NCBI GenBank assembly: GCA_023388835.1
Contig: JAEWFK010000081.1
Location: forward strand, 1-31,194
Length of the DNA: 31,194 bases
Direction of reading: 5' to 3'
Source of the DNA: Pseudomonadota bacterium
GTDB lineage: Bacteria > Pseudomonadota > Gammaproteobacteria > Burkholderiales > Burkholderiaceae_B
The position numbers and the translations under genes were made by a program. Below the pieces are notes generated by a model. That model saw nothing but the letters and a program-made list of their open reading frames with translations. It had not been told where the DNA came from and did no database searches. This document shows positions 7,910 through 16,188 of this stretch, one piece after another. Numbering within the stretch: the stretch's first letter is position 1; each line of letters begins with the position of its first letter.

Positions 7910-7961
7910 GCGCCGAGTGGCAAAATTGCATGGTAATTGTTGATATCTCCAACAGCTCGTC

Positions 7962-8789
7962 ATGCCTGAACTTCCCGAAGTCGAAACCACGTGTCGCGGC
8001 ATTGCGCCTATTATGACAGACCGTAAGCTCGAAACGTTCCTCGTGCACGATTCGCGCATGCGCTGGCCCGTTCCCGCAGACATGCCTGCCCTACTCAGCG
8101 GCCGGGTCGTGCGTCACTGTGGGCGCCGCGGAAAGTACCTGCTCATTACCTTCGACCATGGAACCCAGATCGTGCATCTGGGGATGTCCGGTTCGTTGCG
8201 CCGGGTGCCACTGGATGAACCACGGCGCAAGCACGACCACGCCGAGTGGCTCTTCGCCGACGCCCGCTTCCTTTTGCACGACCCGCGTCGCTTCGGCGCC
8301 ATCTTGTGGCACCCGGCCAGCGAAGGGCCGGTCACCCAACACCTCTTGCTGGCCAAGCTGGGCGTCGAGCCCCTAGAGCCAGGCTTCGACGGCGCTCTTC
8401 TCGCCCGGGCATTCGCCGGGCGGCAACTGGCAGTCAAGCAGGCCTTGCTCGCAGGGAACATCGTGGTGGGCGTGGGCAACATCTATGCCTCTGAAGCCCT
8501 GTTCAAGGCGGGAATCGACCCCCGGCTGCCGGCCGGAAAGCTTTCCGCGCGCCGCTGCGCAAAGCTGGCGCAAGCGATCAAGGAAACGTTGTCGCAAGCG
8601 ATCGAGTCGGGTGGCAGCACCCTGCGTGATTACGTCACCGCCTCCGGGGAACCCGGAGCGTACTTCGCGCTGCACGCCGCCGTGTACGAGAAAGCCGGCA
8701 AACCATGCGGGCAGTGCGGCACACCCATTCGCCGCATCATCCAAGGGCAACGCGCGACCTACTACTGTCCCCGCTGCCAACGGCGATAA
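7962..8789 (+). CDS. mutM: Formamidopyrimidine-DNA glycosylase (Fpg)
   Basis: A 275-residue base-excision repair enzyme that removes 8-oxoguanine and formamidopyrimidines and nicks the abasic site. The N-terminus PELPEVET supplies the catalytic Pro2 (N-terminal after Met removal) and Glu3. Lys58 lies in RRGKYLL. NIVVGVGNIYASEALF at about 167-182 is the helix-two-turn-helix. The C-terminal zinc finger is complete with Cys249, Cys252, Cys269 and Cys272. Length matches the family (about 270). It faces away from the TPR-lolB-ispE operon and is the first gene of the plus-strand block. Confidence 0.98.
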   Translation: MPELPEVETTCRGIAPIMTDRKLETFLVHDSRMRWPVPADMPALLSGRVVRHCGRRGKYLLITFDHGTQIVHLGMSGSLRRVPLDEPRRKHDHAEWLFADARFLLHDPRRFGAILWHPASEGPVTQHLLLAKLGVEPLEPGFDGALLARAFAGRQLAVKQALLAGNIVVGVGNIYASEALFKAGIDPRLPAGKLSARRCAKLAQAIKETLSQAIESGGSTLRDYVTASGEPGAYFALHAAVYEKAGKPCGQCGTPIRRIIQGQRATYYCPRCQRR

Positions 8790-8811
8790 GAATTCGCTTA
8801 TAGCAAATACG

Positions 8812-8840
8812 TTGTACTTTAACGAACGTTTGACTATCAT
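8812..8840 (+). promoter_or_regulatory. Candidate sigma-70 promoter upstream of the MBL-fahA gene group
   Basis: TTGTAC (8812-8817, weak -35) and TATCAT (8835-8840, -10 with 5 of 6 matches) are separated by exactly 17 bases. They lie 33 bases before the start of the MBL-fold gene, which has a GAGGAG ribosome-binding site. A prediction from sequence only. Confidence 0.45.
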
Positions 8841-8872
8841 CGTCCCAACCTGAAAACGAGGAGACTGAACCA

Positions 8873-9826
8873 ATGAGCAAGCAATTCGCATCGCACGGCG
8901 ATCTCGAGGAAAAAGAAGTTTCTTTCGAGAAGCTGTCCGACAACGCCTACGCCTATACGGCCGAAGGCGATCCCAACACCGGCGTGCTCATCGGCGATGA
9001 AGCCGTGATGGTGATCGACACCCAGGCCACTCCGGTCATGGCGCAAGACGTGATTCGCCGCATCCGCGAAGTCACCGACAAGCCGATCAAATACATCCTC
9101 CTCTCTCACTACCATGCAGTGCGGGTCTTCGGCGCCTCGGCCTACAACGCTCAGGAAATCATCGCCAGCCGCGACACTTACGACCTCATCGTTGAACGCG
9201 GCGAACAGGACAAGGCCAGCGAAATCGGCCGCTTCCCGCGACTGTTCCGCGCGGTGGAATCCGTGCCGCCGGGCCTGACTTGGCCGACCATGACCTTCCA
9301 AGGCGAAATGACCGTCGACCTGGGCAATCTCGAGGTCAAATTGCTGCAAGTGGGCCGCGGGCATACCAAGGGCGACACCATCGCGTGGCTGCCCGAACAG
9401 CGCATCATGATGGCCGGCGACCTTGTGGAGTACCAGTCCACGCCTTACGCGGGCGACGCCTATTTCCGCGACTGGCCCCAGACCCTGGACCGCCTGGCCG
9501 GCTTCAATGCCGAAAAAATGGTGCCGGGGCGCGGCCCCGCCTTGAAGAGTGCCGATGAAGTCCGCAAGGCCCTGGCCGGCACTCGTGGCTTCCTGACTGA
9601 CCTCTACAACTGCGTGAATAATGGTGTCGCCTCCGGCAAAGATCTCAAATCGATCTATCGCGAGACCTACGATTTCATGAAGCCGCGCTACGCCGACTGG
9701 GTCATCTTTGATCACTGCATGCCGTTCGACGTTTCGCGCGCCTACGACGAAGCCTCCGGGCATGTCGCCCCCCGTATCTGGACGGCGGAGCGCGATGTCG
9801 AGATGTGGAAGCAGCTCGAAGCATAA
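8873..9826 (+). CDS. Metallo-beta-lactamase-fold protein with a degenerate metal site
   Basis: A 317-residue MBL-fold protein. Order of motifs: NTGVLIGDEAVMVIDT (35-50), the first histidine motif HYHAVR (79-84), GHTKGDTIAWLP (163-174), MMAGDLVEY (179-187) and VPGRGPAL (217-224). In a canonical enzyme the first motif would be HxHxDH and the last PGHGP. Here the first-site ligands His79, His81, His164 and bridging Asp183 remain, while the second-site Asp, His and His are Val83, Arg84 and Arg220. A single-metal enzyme or a binding protein is therefore more likely than a classical two-zinc hydrolase. It is the first gene of a group with an aromatic hydroxylase and fumarylacetoacetase, so a role in aromatic-acid breakdown is inferred. 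Substrate unknown. Confidence 0.85.
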   Translation: MSKQFASHGDLEEKEVSFEKLSDNAYAYTAEGDPNTGVLIGDEAVMVIDTQATPVMAQDVIRRIREVTDKPIKYILLSHYHAVRVFGASAYNAQEIIASRDTYDLIVERGEQDKASEIGRFPRLFRAVESVPPGLTWPTMTFQGEMTVDLGNLEVKLLQVGRGHTKGDTIAWLPEQRIMMAGDLVEYQSTPYAGDAYFRDWPQTLDRLAGFNAEKMVPGRGPALKSADEVRKALAGTRGFLTDLYNCVNNGVASGKDLKSIYRETYDFMKPRYADWVIFDHCMPFDVSRAYDEASGHVAPRIWTAERDVEMWKQLEA

Positions 9827-9855
9827 CGACTGGACGATAGAGCCAGCACACGACA

Positions 9856-9861
9856 AAGGAG
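9856..9861 (+). promoter_or_regulatory. Strong ribosome-binding site fixing a GTG start
   Basis: AAGGAG lies 7 bases before the GTG at 9869. This supports the GTG as start of the FAD hydroxylase rather than the ATG at 9893, which has no comparable site. Confidence 0.7.
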
Positions 9862-9868
9862 AGCAGCG

Positions 9869-11560
9869 GTGGGAGACATCGACTACCAATCAATGAAGCT
9901 GGAATACCGCTCCCTTGCCGCGAGAGCGGGCGCTCACCACCCCGTACTCGTGGTGGGCGCAGGGCCTGTGGGCATGAGCATGGCGTTGGATTTGTCCCGT
10001 CACGGGCATCGGGTATTGGTGCTGGACGACGACGATTCCCTATCCGTGGGCTCGCGCGCCATCTGTTTCGCCAAGCGCACGCTCGACGTCTGGGATCGCC
10101 TGGGCGTCGCCGAGCGGATGGTGAGAAAGGGAATTTCCTGGAACGTGGGGCGCGTCTTTTTCCGCGATGACGAGGTCTGGCGCTTCGATCTGCTTCCGGA
10201 AGCCGGCCACCGTCGCCCGGCCTTCATCAATTTGCAGCAATATTATTGCGAGGGATTCCTGTTCGAGCAGTGCGAATCGGATCCGAATATCGAGATCGTA
10301 TGGAAGAGCCGCGTCACCGGCGTTGAGCAAGGGGACGAGCAAGTCCGGGTCACGGTCGACACCCCGGATGGAAGCCACACGCTCACGACGGACTGGCTGA
10401 TCGCCTGCGACGGGGCGCGCTCGCCCATTCGCAAGATACTTGGCCAGGAAGCCCACGGCCAGATTTTCCGCGACCGCTTCCTCATCGCCGACGTCAAGCT
10501 TGAAGCGCACTTTCCGACCGAGCGCTGGTTCTGGTTCGACCCGCCCTTTCATCCCAACCAGTCCGTATTGCTGCATAGCCAGCCTGACAACGTCTGGCGC
10601 ATCGACTTCCAACTGGGCTGGGACGCCGACCCCTCCGAAGAGATCAAGCCGGAAAAAGTATTGCCGCGCATACGCGCCTTGTTGGGGGAAGAAGTGGACG
10701 TGCAACTGGAGTGGGTGAGCGTCTATACGTTTGCATGCGAGCGCATGGATCGCTTCCGGCACGGCCGTGTTTTCTTCGCAGGGGATGCCGCGCACCGCGT
10801 TTCACCTTTCGGCGCGCGCGGCGCCAACAGCGGCGTACAAGACGTCGACAACCTGGCCTGGAAGCTCGACCTGGTGATGCGCGCCAATGCGCCGGACTCA
10901 CTGCTTGACACCTATTGCGAGGAACGCGAAGCCGCTGCGGACGAGAACATCCTGAATTCCACGCGATCAACCGACTTCATCACGCCCAAGAGCGAAACCA
11001 GCCTGTTGTTCCGCAACATGGTGCTGCGCCTTGCCAAGCAACATGATTTCGCGCGCCGCCTGGTGAACAGCGGCAGGCTTTCAGTCGCGACCTCCTATAC
11101 GGGCTCCAGCCTGAATACGCCGGATACCGACGAATTCACCGCAACGCTCCCTGTGGGCGGCGTCGCGCCCGACGGTCCTGTGACCCAGGACGGCCACGCT
11201 ATCTGGTGGTTGAGCCGCCTGGGCGGGACTTTCACCGCCGCGTTCTTCTGCGCGGAGACCCTGCCGGACGTCGCCCTGCTGACACAACTGGCAAGCCCGG
11301 GTTCCCAATCGATACCAGTTCGCTGTATCCTCGTCGTTCCGCCCGCGCTGGAAGGAGACATTGCGCCGGGCTTCGAATACGTGGTGGATCACGACAACAT
11401 CCTGGGCGGCCGTTACGATGTCCGCTCGGGGGCCTGTTACCTGATCCGGCCCGACCAGCACATCGCAGCACGCTGGCGCGGCGCCGACATCGAACAGATC
11501 CGCAAGGCCCTGCGATGCGCCACCAGCACCCAGCAAGAGGTTTCGCCATGCCACAACTGA
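9869..11560 (+). CDS. FAD-dependent aromatic hydroxylase (MhpA/PheA-type monooxygenase, possibly MhaA-like)
   Basis: A 563-residue class A flavoprotein monooxygenase. Visible motifs are the FAD dinucleotide fold VLVVGAGPVG (26-35), the DG motif IACDGARSPIR (178-188) and the second FAD motif VFFAGDAAHRVSPFGARGAN (301-320). The C-terminus (about 410-563) is the thioredoxin-like domain seen in phenol hydroxylase/MhpA relatives. Such enzymes hydroxylate aromatic rings using NAD(P)H and O2. The small DUF2783-like gene overlapping its 3' end and fumarylacetoacetase next door recall the two-component 3-hydroxyphenylacetate 6-hydroxylase MhaAB of Pseudomonas putida, which makes homogentisate. Size fits MhaA (about 63 kDa), but substrate is inference. 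It starts at GTG. Confidence 0.9.
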   Translation: MGDIDYQSMKLEYRSLAARAGAHHPVLVVGAGPVGMSMALDLSRHGHRVLVLDDDDSLSVGSRAICFAKRTLDVWDRLGVAERMVRKGISWNVGRVFFRDDEVWRFDLLPEAGHRRPAFINLQQYYCEGFLFEQCESDPNIEIVWKSRVTGVEQGDEQVRVTVDTPDGSHTLTTDWLIACDGARSPIRKILGQEAHGQIFRDRFLIADVKLEAHFPTERWFWFDPPFHPNQSVLLHSQPDNVWRIDFQLGWDADPSEEIKPEKVLPRIRALLGEEVDVQLEWVSVYTFACERMDRFRHGRVFFAGDAAHRVSPFGARGANSGVQDVDNLAWKLDLVMRANAPDSLLDTYCEEREAAADENILNSTRSTDFITPKSETSLLFRNMVLRLAKQHDFARRLVNSGRLSVATSYTGSSLNTPDTDEFTATLPVGGVAPDGPVTQDGHAIWWLSRLGGTFTAAFFCAETLPDVALLTQLASPGSQSIPVRCILVVPPALEGDIAPGFEYVVDHDNILGGRYDVRSGACYLIRPDQHIAARWRGADIEQIRKALRCATSTQQEVSPCHN

Positions 11561-11754
11561 ACACCCTCTCGAACTTCAACGTGCCCGACGAGTTCTATGA
11601 ACGGCTCATCAGCGCGCACCGCGATCTCAGCACGAACGAAAGCAACGCCATGAACGCGGCGCTCGTGCTGCTGTTGTCGAACCATATCGGCGATCTGGAA
11701 GTCGTTTCCCAGGCGCTCGACGAAGCCCGCAAGTCCGTCATGGCAGAAGCCTGA
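11548..11754 (+). CDS. Small DUF2783-like protein, candidate hydroxylase coupling subunit
   Basis: A 68-residue acidic, probably all-helical protein with no signal peptide, membrane segment or cysteine. A central segment around LSTNESNAMNAALVLLLSNHIGD looks like two helices. Its ATG lies inside the 3' end of the hydroxylase gene with 13 bases of overlap, which indicates translational coupling and suggests equal production with that enzyme. I recognise it as resembling DUF2783 proteins, which I recall beside this hydroxylase type. By analogy with MhaB, a very small essential coupling protein of the P. putida hydroxylase, it may be the partner subunit. That function is inferred from position and size, not from sequence identity. 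Confidence 0.8.
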   Translation: MPQLNTLSNFNVPDEFYERLISAHRDLSTNESNAMNAALVLLLSNHIGDLEVVSQALDEARKSVMAEA

Positions 11755-11802
11755 CCATCGGCGGCACACGCATCACCCGCAATAAACAGGAAACACGAGT
11801 AC

Positions 11803-13125
11803 ATGTCTCAGCTGAACGAAACGCATGACCCCGGCTTGAAAAGCTGGGTGGCTTCCGCCAATCTGCCTGACAACGGCTTTCCCATACAGAATCTGCCGTT
11901 CGGCGTCTTCCGCAAGAAAGGTGACACGGGGGCATTTCGAGCGGGCGTGGCGATCGGCGACCAAGTACTCGACCTGACCGCCATGGCGGGCCTGGTGCTC
12001 TGGGATGGCCAGGCGGCCGAAGCCCTGCAATCCTGCAAGGCGGACAAACTCAATGCCCTGATGGCCCTGGGGCCCACTCACTGGTCCGCGCTACGCCTGG
12101 AATTGTCGCGCGCGTTGCGGGAAGGCTCTTCGCTTCAGGGGCAGCTGGAGCCCCTGCTCACCGACCGCGCCGAGGTCGAACACGACGTTCCCGCGCATAT
12201 CGGCGACTACACCGACTTCTATATCTCCGTGCACCACGCCACGGCCGTGGGCAAGCAGTTCCGGCCCGACAATCCTTTGTTGCCCAATTACAAATGGGTG
12301 CCCATCGGCTATCACGGCAGGGCGTCCACCATCGGCGTATCGGGGCAGGCATTTCCGCGCCCGGTAGGGCAAACACGTCCGGCCGCTGAAGGCGCCTCGC
12401 CCGGTTTCGGCCCTTGCCAGCGACTGGATTACGAACTTGAACTTGGCATCTTTGTGGGTCCCGGCAACGAACAAGGCAAGCGTATCGACATCGAAGACGC
12501 AGAATCGCACGTCTTTGGTCTGTGCATCCTGAACGATTGGTCGGCCCGCGATCTCCAGGCCTGGGAATACCAACCGCTCGGGCCCTTCCTGTCCAAGAAC
12601 TTCGCCAGCACGATCTCGCCCTGGATCGTCACCCTGGAAGCCCTCGCTCCCTTCCGCGAAACCTTCAGCCGGCCGGCGGGTGACCCCCAGCCGCTGCCTT
12701 ATCTGTCTTCCTCCGACAATCGCGAATCCGGCGCCTTCGGCGTCGACCTCGAAGTGCTGCTTACCACCGAAAAATCGCGCGCCCAGGGCGCCGAACCGCT
12801 GCGGTTGTCTTCCAGCAATTTCCGCGATGCCTACTGGAACGTGGCGCAGTTGATCACCCATCATTCGGTGAACGGGTGCAAGCTGCAGCCGGGCGACCTG
12901 CTGGGCACCGGCACCCTTTCGGGCGCGCGAGCCGGCGAAGAAGGTTCGCTGCTGGAACTGACTGTCAGTGGCCAGAAGCCGATTTCACTTCCCTGGGGCG
13001 AAGAACGCGGCTTCCTGCAAGACAATGACCAGATCATTTTGCGCGCCCGCTGCAACAAGCCCGGCTACCCGAGCATCAGCCTGGGTGAGTGCGCAGGCAT
13101 GGTGCTTCCAGCGCTTCCCTTATAA
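11803..13125 (+). CDS. fahA: Fumarylacetoacetase
   Basis: A 440-residue full-length fumarylacetoacetase, which splits fumarylacetoacetate into fumarate and acetoacetate, the last step of homogentisate (tyrosine/phenylalanine) breakdown. Active-site equivalents of the mammalian enzyme are all visible. Metal-binding Asp138 and catalytic His145 lie in YTDFYISVHHA with the expected 7-residue spacing. Glu211 and Glu213 lie in LDYELELGIF, Asp245 in LNDWSARD and Lys265 in SKNFAST. GYHGRAS (169-175) is also intact. It starts 48 bases after the DUF2783-like gene. Homogentisate dioxygenase and maleylacetoacetate isomerase genes are not in this window, so the pathway must be completed elsewhere. Confidence 0.97.
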   Translation: MSQLNETHDPGLKSWVASANLPDNGFPIQNLPFGVFRKKGDTGAFRAGVAIGDQVLDLTAMAGLVLWDGQAAEALQSCKADKLNALMALGPTHWSALRLELSRALREGSSLQGQLEPLLTDRAEVEHDVPAHIGDYTDFYISVHHATAVGKQFRPDNPLLPNYKWVPIGYHGRASTIGVSGQAFPRPVGQTRPAAEGASPGFGPCQRLDYELELGIFVGPGNEQGKRIDIEDAESHVFGLCILNDWSARDLQAWEYQPLGPFLSKNFASTISPWIVTLEALAPFRETFSRPAGDPQPLPYLSSSDNRESGAFGVDLEVLLTTEKSRAQGAEPLRLSSSNFRDAYWNVAQLITHHSVNGCKLQPGDLLGTGTLSGARAGEEGSLLELTVSGQKPISLPWGEERGFLQDNDQIILRARCNKPGYPSISLGECAGMVLPALPL

Positions 13126-13152
13126 AACCCCGCCTCAAACAAAGGGGGCGGG
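13124..13152 (-). terminator. Terminator of the FAD-linked oxidase gene
   Basis: On the minus strand, CCCGCC (13147-13152) pairs with GGCGGG (13129-13134) and GTTTTAT follows across 13122-13128. It lies in the 35-base gap between convergent fahA and the oxidase. The T tract favours the minus-strand direction; it overlaps the last codons and stop of fahA. Confidence 0.6.
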
Positions 13153-13160
13153 ACCAGGAC

Positions 13161-14570
13161 TCAAAGCACCTTGCCCGGGTTCATCAGGCCATCCGGGTCG
13201 AGCGCGGCCTTGATGCGCCGCATCAAGGCGAGTTCCACCGCATCCTTGTACCGGGGCAGGTACTCCCGCTTGAGCTGCCCCACCCCGTGTTCGGCACTGA
13301 TGGACCCATCGTAGGCGTGCACCCGGTCGTGTACCAGGCCATGTATGTCTGCCTGGAGCGCCAGCAGTTCGGCCTCGTCATAAGCCGTTCCCTTGGCCAC
13401 GTTGTAATGCAGATTGCCGTCTCCAAGGTGGCCGAAGATCACGTGCTCCACGCCGGGAAACCGCGCCTGCAGCGCAGCGTTAGTCGTCGCCACGAAATCC
13501 GCCATGCGCGAAGCAGGGACGGAAATGTCGTGCTTGACGCTCTTTCCGAAGGCCTTCTCCGCCAGGGGGATGCTCTCCCGCAAGTGCCATAGCGCACGGC
13601 TCTGCGCCACGTTCTCTGCAATGACGGCGTCTTTCACCAGCCCTAGTTCGACGCACGCTCCCACCACGTGTTCGAAACGCTCGCGAGCGTGCGCTTCGCT
13701 TTCGCTATCCGATAACTCCAGCAAGGCAAACCAGGGAAGGCGGGCGGACTCGCCTTCGAAAGGAAGACGCTGCTCGGGAAAACAGCGATTCACTCCCTCC
13801 AGACAATTGGCCGCAATCAGTTCGAAGCCCGTCAGGGCCGCGCCAAATCCCTTGCGGGCCGCCGCCAGCACCGACACGGCTGCGTCAATGGATTCGAGCG
13901 CGAGCAAGGCGGTGCATTGCGCCACCGGTATGGGGTACAGCTTCAGGGTGGCCGCCGTGATGAAACCCAGCGTGCCTTCACTGCCGATATACAGATTGCG
14001 CAGGTCGTAGCCGGTATTGTCCTTGCGCAGGCCGCGCAGACCGTTCCAGATTTCGCCTTGGGGCGTTACGACTTCCAGGCCCAGGACCAGTTCCCGGGCA
14101 TTGCCATACCGCAGCACCTGCGTGCCGCCCGCGTTCGTGGCCAAGTTGCCCCCGACAGTACAGCTGCCTTCCGCAGCCAGCGACAAGGGAAAGAGGCGGT
14201 CAGCATCACGGGCAGCCTGCTGCACGGCCTGAAGGATGCAGCCGGCCTCGACCACCATGGTGTCGTTGTCGGTATCGATATGCCGGATGCGGTTCAGCCG
14301 GCCGGTGGCGATCACCAGCGCCGAACCGCTGGCGTCGGGCGTAGCGCCTCCGCACAGTCCCGTGTTTCCGCCCTGTGGGACCATGGGGACCTGATTCGCC
14401 GCACACCACTTAACGACATCGGCCAGCTCCTGGACGGAGCCGGGCCTTGCAACGGCCAGGGCCCGACCGCTGTATCGACCGCGCCAGTCCACGGTATAGG
14501 CGTCGGCATCCGCGCCAGTCAGTACATATTGGGGGCCCAGCAACTGAGCCAGTTCGTCCATACGACCCAT
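13161..14570 (-). CDS. FAD-binding 2-hydroxyacid dehydrogenase (GlcD/D-lactate/D-2-hydroxyglutarate type)
   Basis: A 469-residue VAO-family flavoprotein. The N-terminal FAD-binding domain shows MVPQGGNTGLCGG (residues about 63-75), EGSCTVGGNLATNAGG and the RYGNARELVLGLEVV segment. The C-terminal FAD-oxidase domain has HLGDGNLHYN and SAEHGVGQLK, motifs typical of D-lactate and D-2-hydroxyglutarate dehydrogenases. It would oxidise a D-2-hydroxyacid to the 2-oxoacid; the exact substrate cannot be read from sequence. I chose the ATG at 14570, preceded by GGAAG; a GTG at 14603 is possible but poorly supported. It is convergent with fahA and divergent from algC. Confidence 0.9.
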   Translation of the reverse strand: MGRMDELAQLLGPQYVLTGADADAYTVDWRGRYSGRALAVARPGSVQELADVVKWCAANQVPMVPQGGNTGLCGGATPDASGSALVIATGRLNRIRHIDTDNDTMVVEAGCILQAVQQAARDADRLFPLSLAAEGSCTVGGNLATNAGGTQVLRYGNARELVLGLEVVTPQGEIWNGLRGLRKDNTGYDLRNLYIGSEGTLGFITAATLKLYPIPVAQCTALLALESIDAAVSVLAAARKGFGAALTGFELIAANCLEGVNRCFPEQRLPFEGESARLPWFALLELSDSESEAHARERFEHVVGACVELGLVKDAVIAENVAQSRALWHLRESIPLAEKAFGKSVKHDISVPASRMADFVATTNAALQARFPGVEHVIFGHLGDGNLHYNVAKGTAYDEAELLALQADIHGLVHDRVHAYDGSISAEHGVGQLKREYLPRYKDAVELALMRRIKAALDPDGLMNPGKVL

Positions 14571-14682
14571 ATCGGCTTCCAGAACAAGACAAGGGAATTG
14601 CACCAGACACTGATTCTAGCGCCCGATTGGACTCTGCCCGCCGGGGGCGCTGGCGCCTGACCGGCGGCCACGATAATATGGC

Positions 14683-14704
14683 CGCGCTGCACCGGTGCAG
14701 CGCG
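14683..14704. promoter_or_regulatory. Perfect 22-bp palindrome upstream of algC
   Basis: CGCGCTGCACC followed directly by its reverse complement GGTGCAGCGCG forms an uninterrupted 11+11 dyad between the divergent FAD-linked oxidase and algC. A GATAAT element (14672-14677) lies just before it. The placement fits an operator or strong cruciform/hairpin in the algC leader. No T tract follows, so it is not a typical terminator. The binding factor is unknown. Confidence 0.45.
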
Positions 14705-14768
14705 CAGGCACTATCGGGCATGCACCATGCCGATTCGCCTGTATCCCGAACAACAAGGATCGTCTCCC

Positions 14769-16160
14769 GTGACCACTGCTCCCCTGCCCTCCGCCGTCTT
14801 CAAGGCCTACGACATCCGCGGCATCGTTCCCGCCCAACTCAATGCCGACTTCGCCCATTTGTTGGGCCGTGCGCTGGCCATCGAGGCTCGCAAGCGTGGG
14901 GTATCCAGCCTGGTAATCGGCTATGACGGCCGCCTGAGCAGCCCATCTCTGGCCGATGCAATGCACGCGGGCGCCAATGCGGAAGGACTGGATACGGTGG
15001 ACATCGGGATGGTGCCCACGCCGCTGGTATATTTCGCGGCCCACGGATTCAAGACCGGCACCGGCGTGGCCATCACGGGCAGCCACAACCCACCCGACTA
15101 CAACGGATTCAAGATGATGATGGCCGGCCGCACCCTGTATGGTCCCGACATCCAGGCTTTGAAGATACTGATGCAGGGGCTGTCCCGCATGGAGCCCGAA
15201 GCCGGCCCCGGACAGCGCCATTCCGTCGACATTACCGAGGAATATATCGAGCGCGTGGCCGGCGACCTGAAGTTGAAGCGGCCCATGCGCATCGCGCTGG
15301 ATTGCGGCAACGGTGTAGGCGGCGTGCTGGCGGAACGACTGTTTCGCGCCATTGGCTGTGAAGTCGATACACTTTTCTGCGATGTGGACGGCAACTTCCC
15401 TAACCACCATCCCGATCCAGCCGACCCGCATAACCTGCAAGACCTTATTCGCCATGTCGTGTCGACCGATTGTGAACTTGGCCTGGCCTTCGACGGCGAT
15501 GCCGACCGAGTCGGCGTCGTGACCAAATCCGGCCAGATCATTTGGCCCGACCGTCAGTTGATCCTGTACGCGCAGGACGTCCTTTCCCGTGAGCCGGGGG
15601 CCACCATCATTTTCGATGTGAAATGCAGCCGCCATGTGGCGCGCGCAGTCAAGGCGGCCGGCGGCAAGCCGCTGATGTGGCAGACGGGACATTCGCTCAT
15701 CAAAGCCAAGCTGGCCGAGACTGGCTCTCCGCTAGCCGGCGAGATGAGCGGCCACATTTTCTTCAAGGAACGCTGGTTCGGCTTCGACGACGGCCTGTAC
15801 ACCGGCGCCCGACTGCTCGAGATCCTGTCTTCGCACGATGACCCGTCCTCCGTACTTGAAGCCCTGCCCCAGGACCTCTCCACTCCGGAACTGAAGATCG
15901 AGATGCAGGAAGGCGAACCGCATGCGCTGATCGCCACACTGCAGAAGGAAGGCCGCTTTCCCAGCGCTACCGAGCTCATCACCATAGACGGCGTAAGGGC
16001 CGAATACCCCGACGGCTTCGGCCTGGCCCGGCCTTCGAACACGACACCAGTCATCGTGTTGCGGTTCGAGGCCGAGACTGAAGACGCCCTGGAACGCATC
16101 AAGGGCGAATTCCGCGAGGCCTTGCGTCTGCTGAAACCGGACATCGCGCTGCCGTTCTGA
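14769..16160 (+). CDS. algC: Phosphomannomutase/phosphoglucomutase
   Basis: An alpha-D-phosphohexomutase of the AlgC type, interconverting mannose-6/1-phosphate and glucose-6/1-phosphate for LPS and exopolysaccharide precursors. Visible motifs are FKAYDIRG near the N-terminus, the catalytic phosphoserine loop TGSHNPPDYNGFK, the metal loop DGDADRVGVV, the sugar loop GEMSGHIFF and the phosphate-binding RPSNTTP. I chose the GTG at 14769, which has AAGGAT upstream and gives 463 residues, the length of P. aeruginosa AlgC. An ATG at 14727 would add 14 residues. It ends 28 bases from the convergent polysaccharide operon, whose sugar nucleotides it could feed. Confidence 0.96.
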   Translation: MTTAPLPSAVFKAYDIRGIVPAQLNADFAHLLGRALAIEARKRGVSSLVIGYDGRLSSPSLADAMHAGANAEGLDTVDIGMVPTPLVYFAAHGFKTGTGVAITGSHNPPDYNGFKMMMAGRTLYGPDIQALKILMQGLSRMEPEAGPGQRHSVDITEEYIERVAGDLKLKRPMRIALDCGNGVGGVLAERLFRAIGCEVDTLFCDVDGNFPNHHPDPADPHNLQDLIRHVVSTDCELGLAFDGDADRVGVVTKSGQIIWPDRQLILYAQDVLSREPGATIIFDVKCSRHVARAVKAAGGKPLMWQTGHSLIKAKLAETGSPLAGEMSGHIFFKERWFGFDDGLYTGARLLEILSSHDDPSSVLEALPQDLSTPELKIEMQEGEPHALIATLQKEGRFPSATELITIDGVRAEYPDGFGLARPSNTTPVIVLRFEAETEDALERIKGEFREALRLLKPDIALPF

Positions 16161-16188
16161 GCGGCCCGTTCCGAGCCGCCCATCGCGC

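Noticed and set aside
16161..16188. GCGGC/GCCGC hairpin between algC and the convergent fusion gene as a terminator
   Set aside because: Only a 5-bp stem and no T or A tract on either side, so I do not call a terminator.
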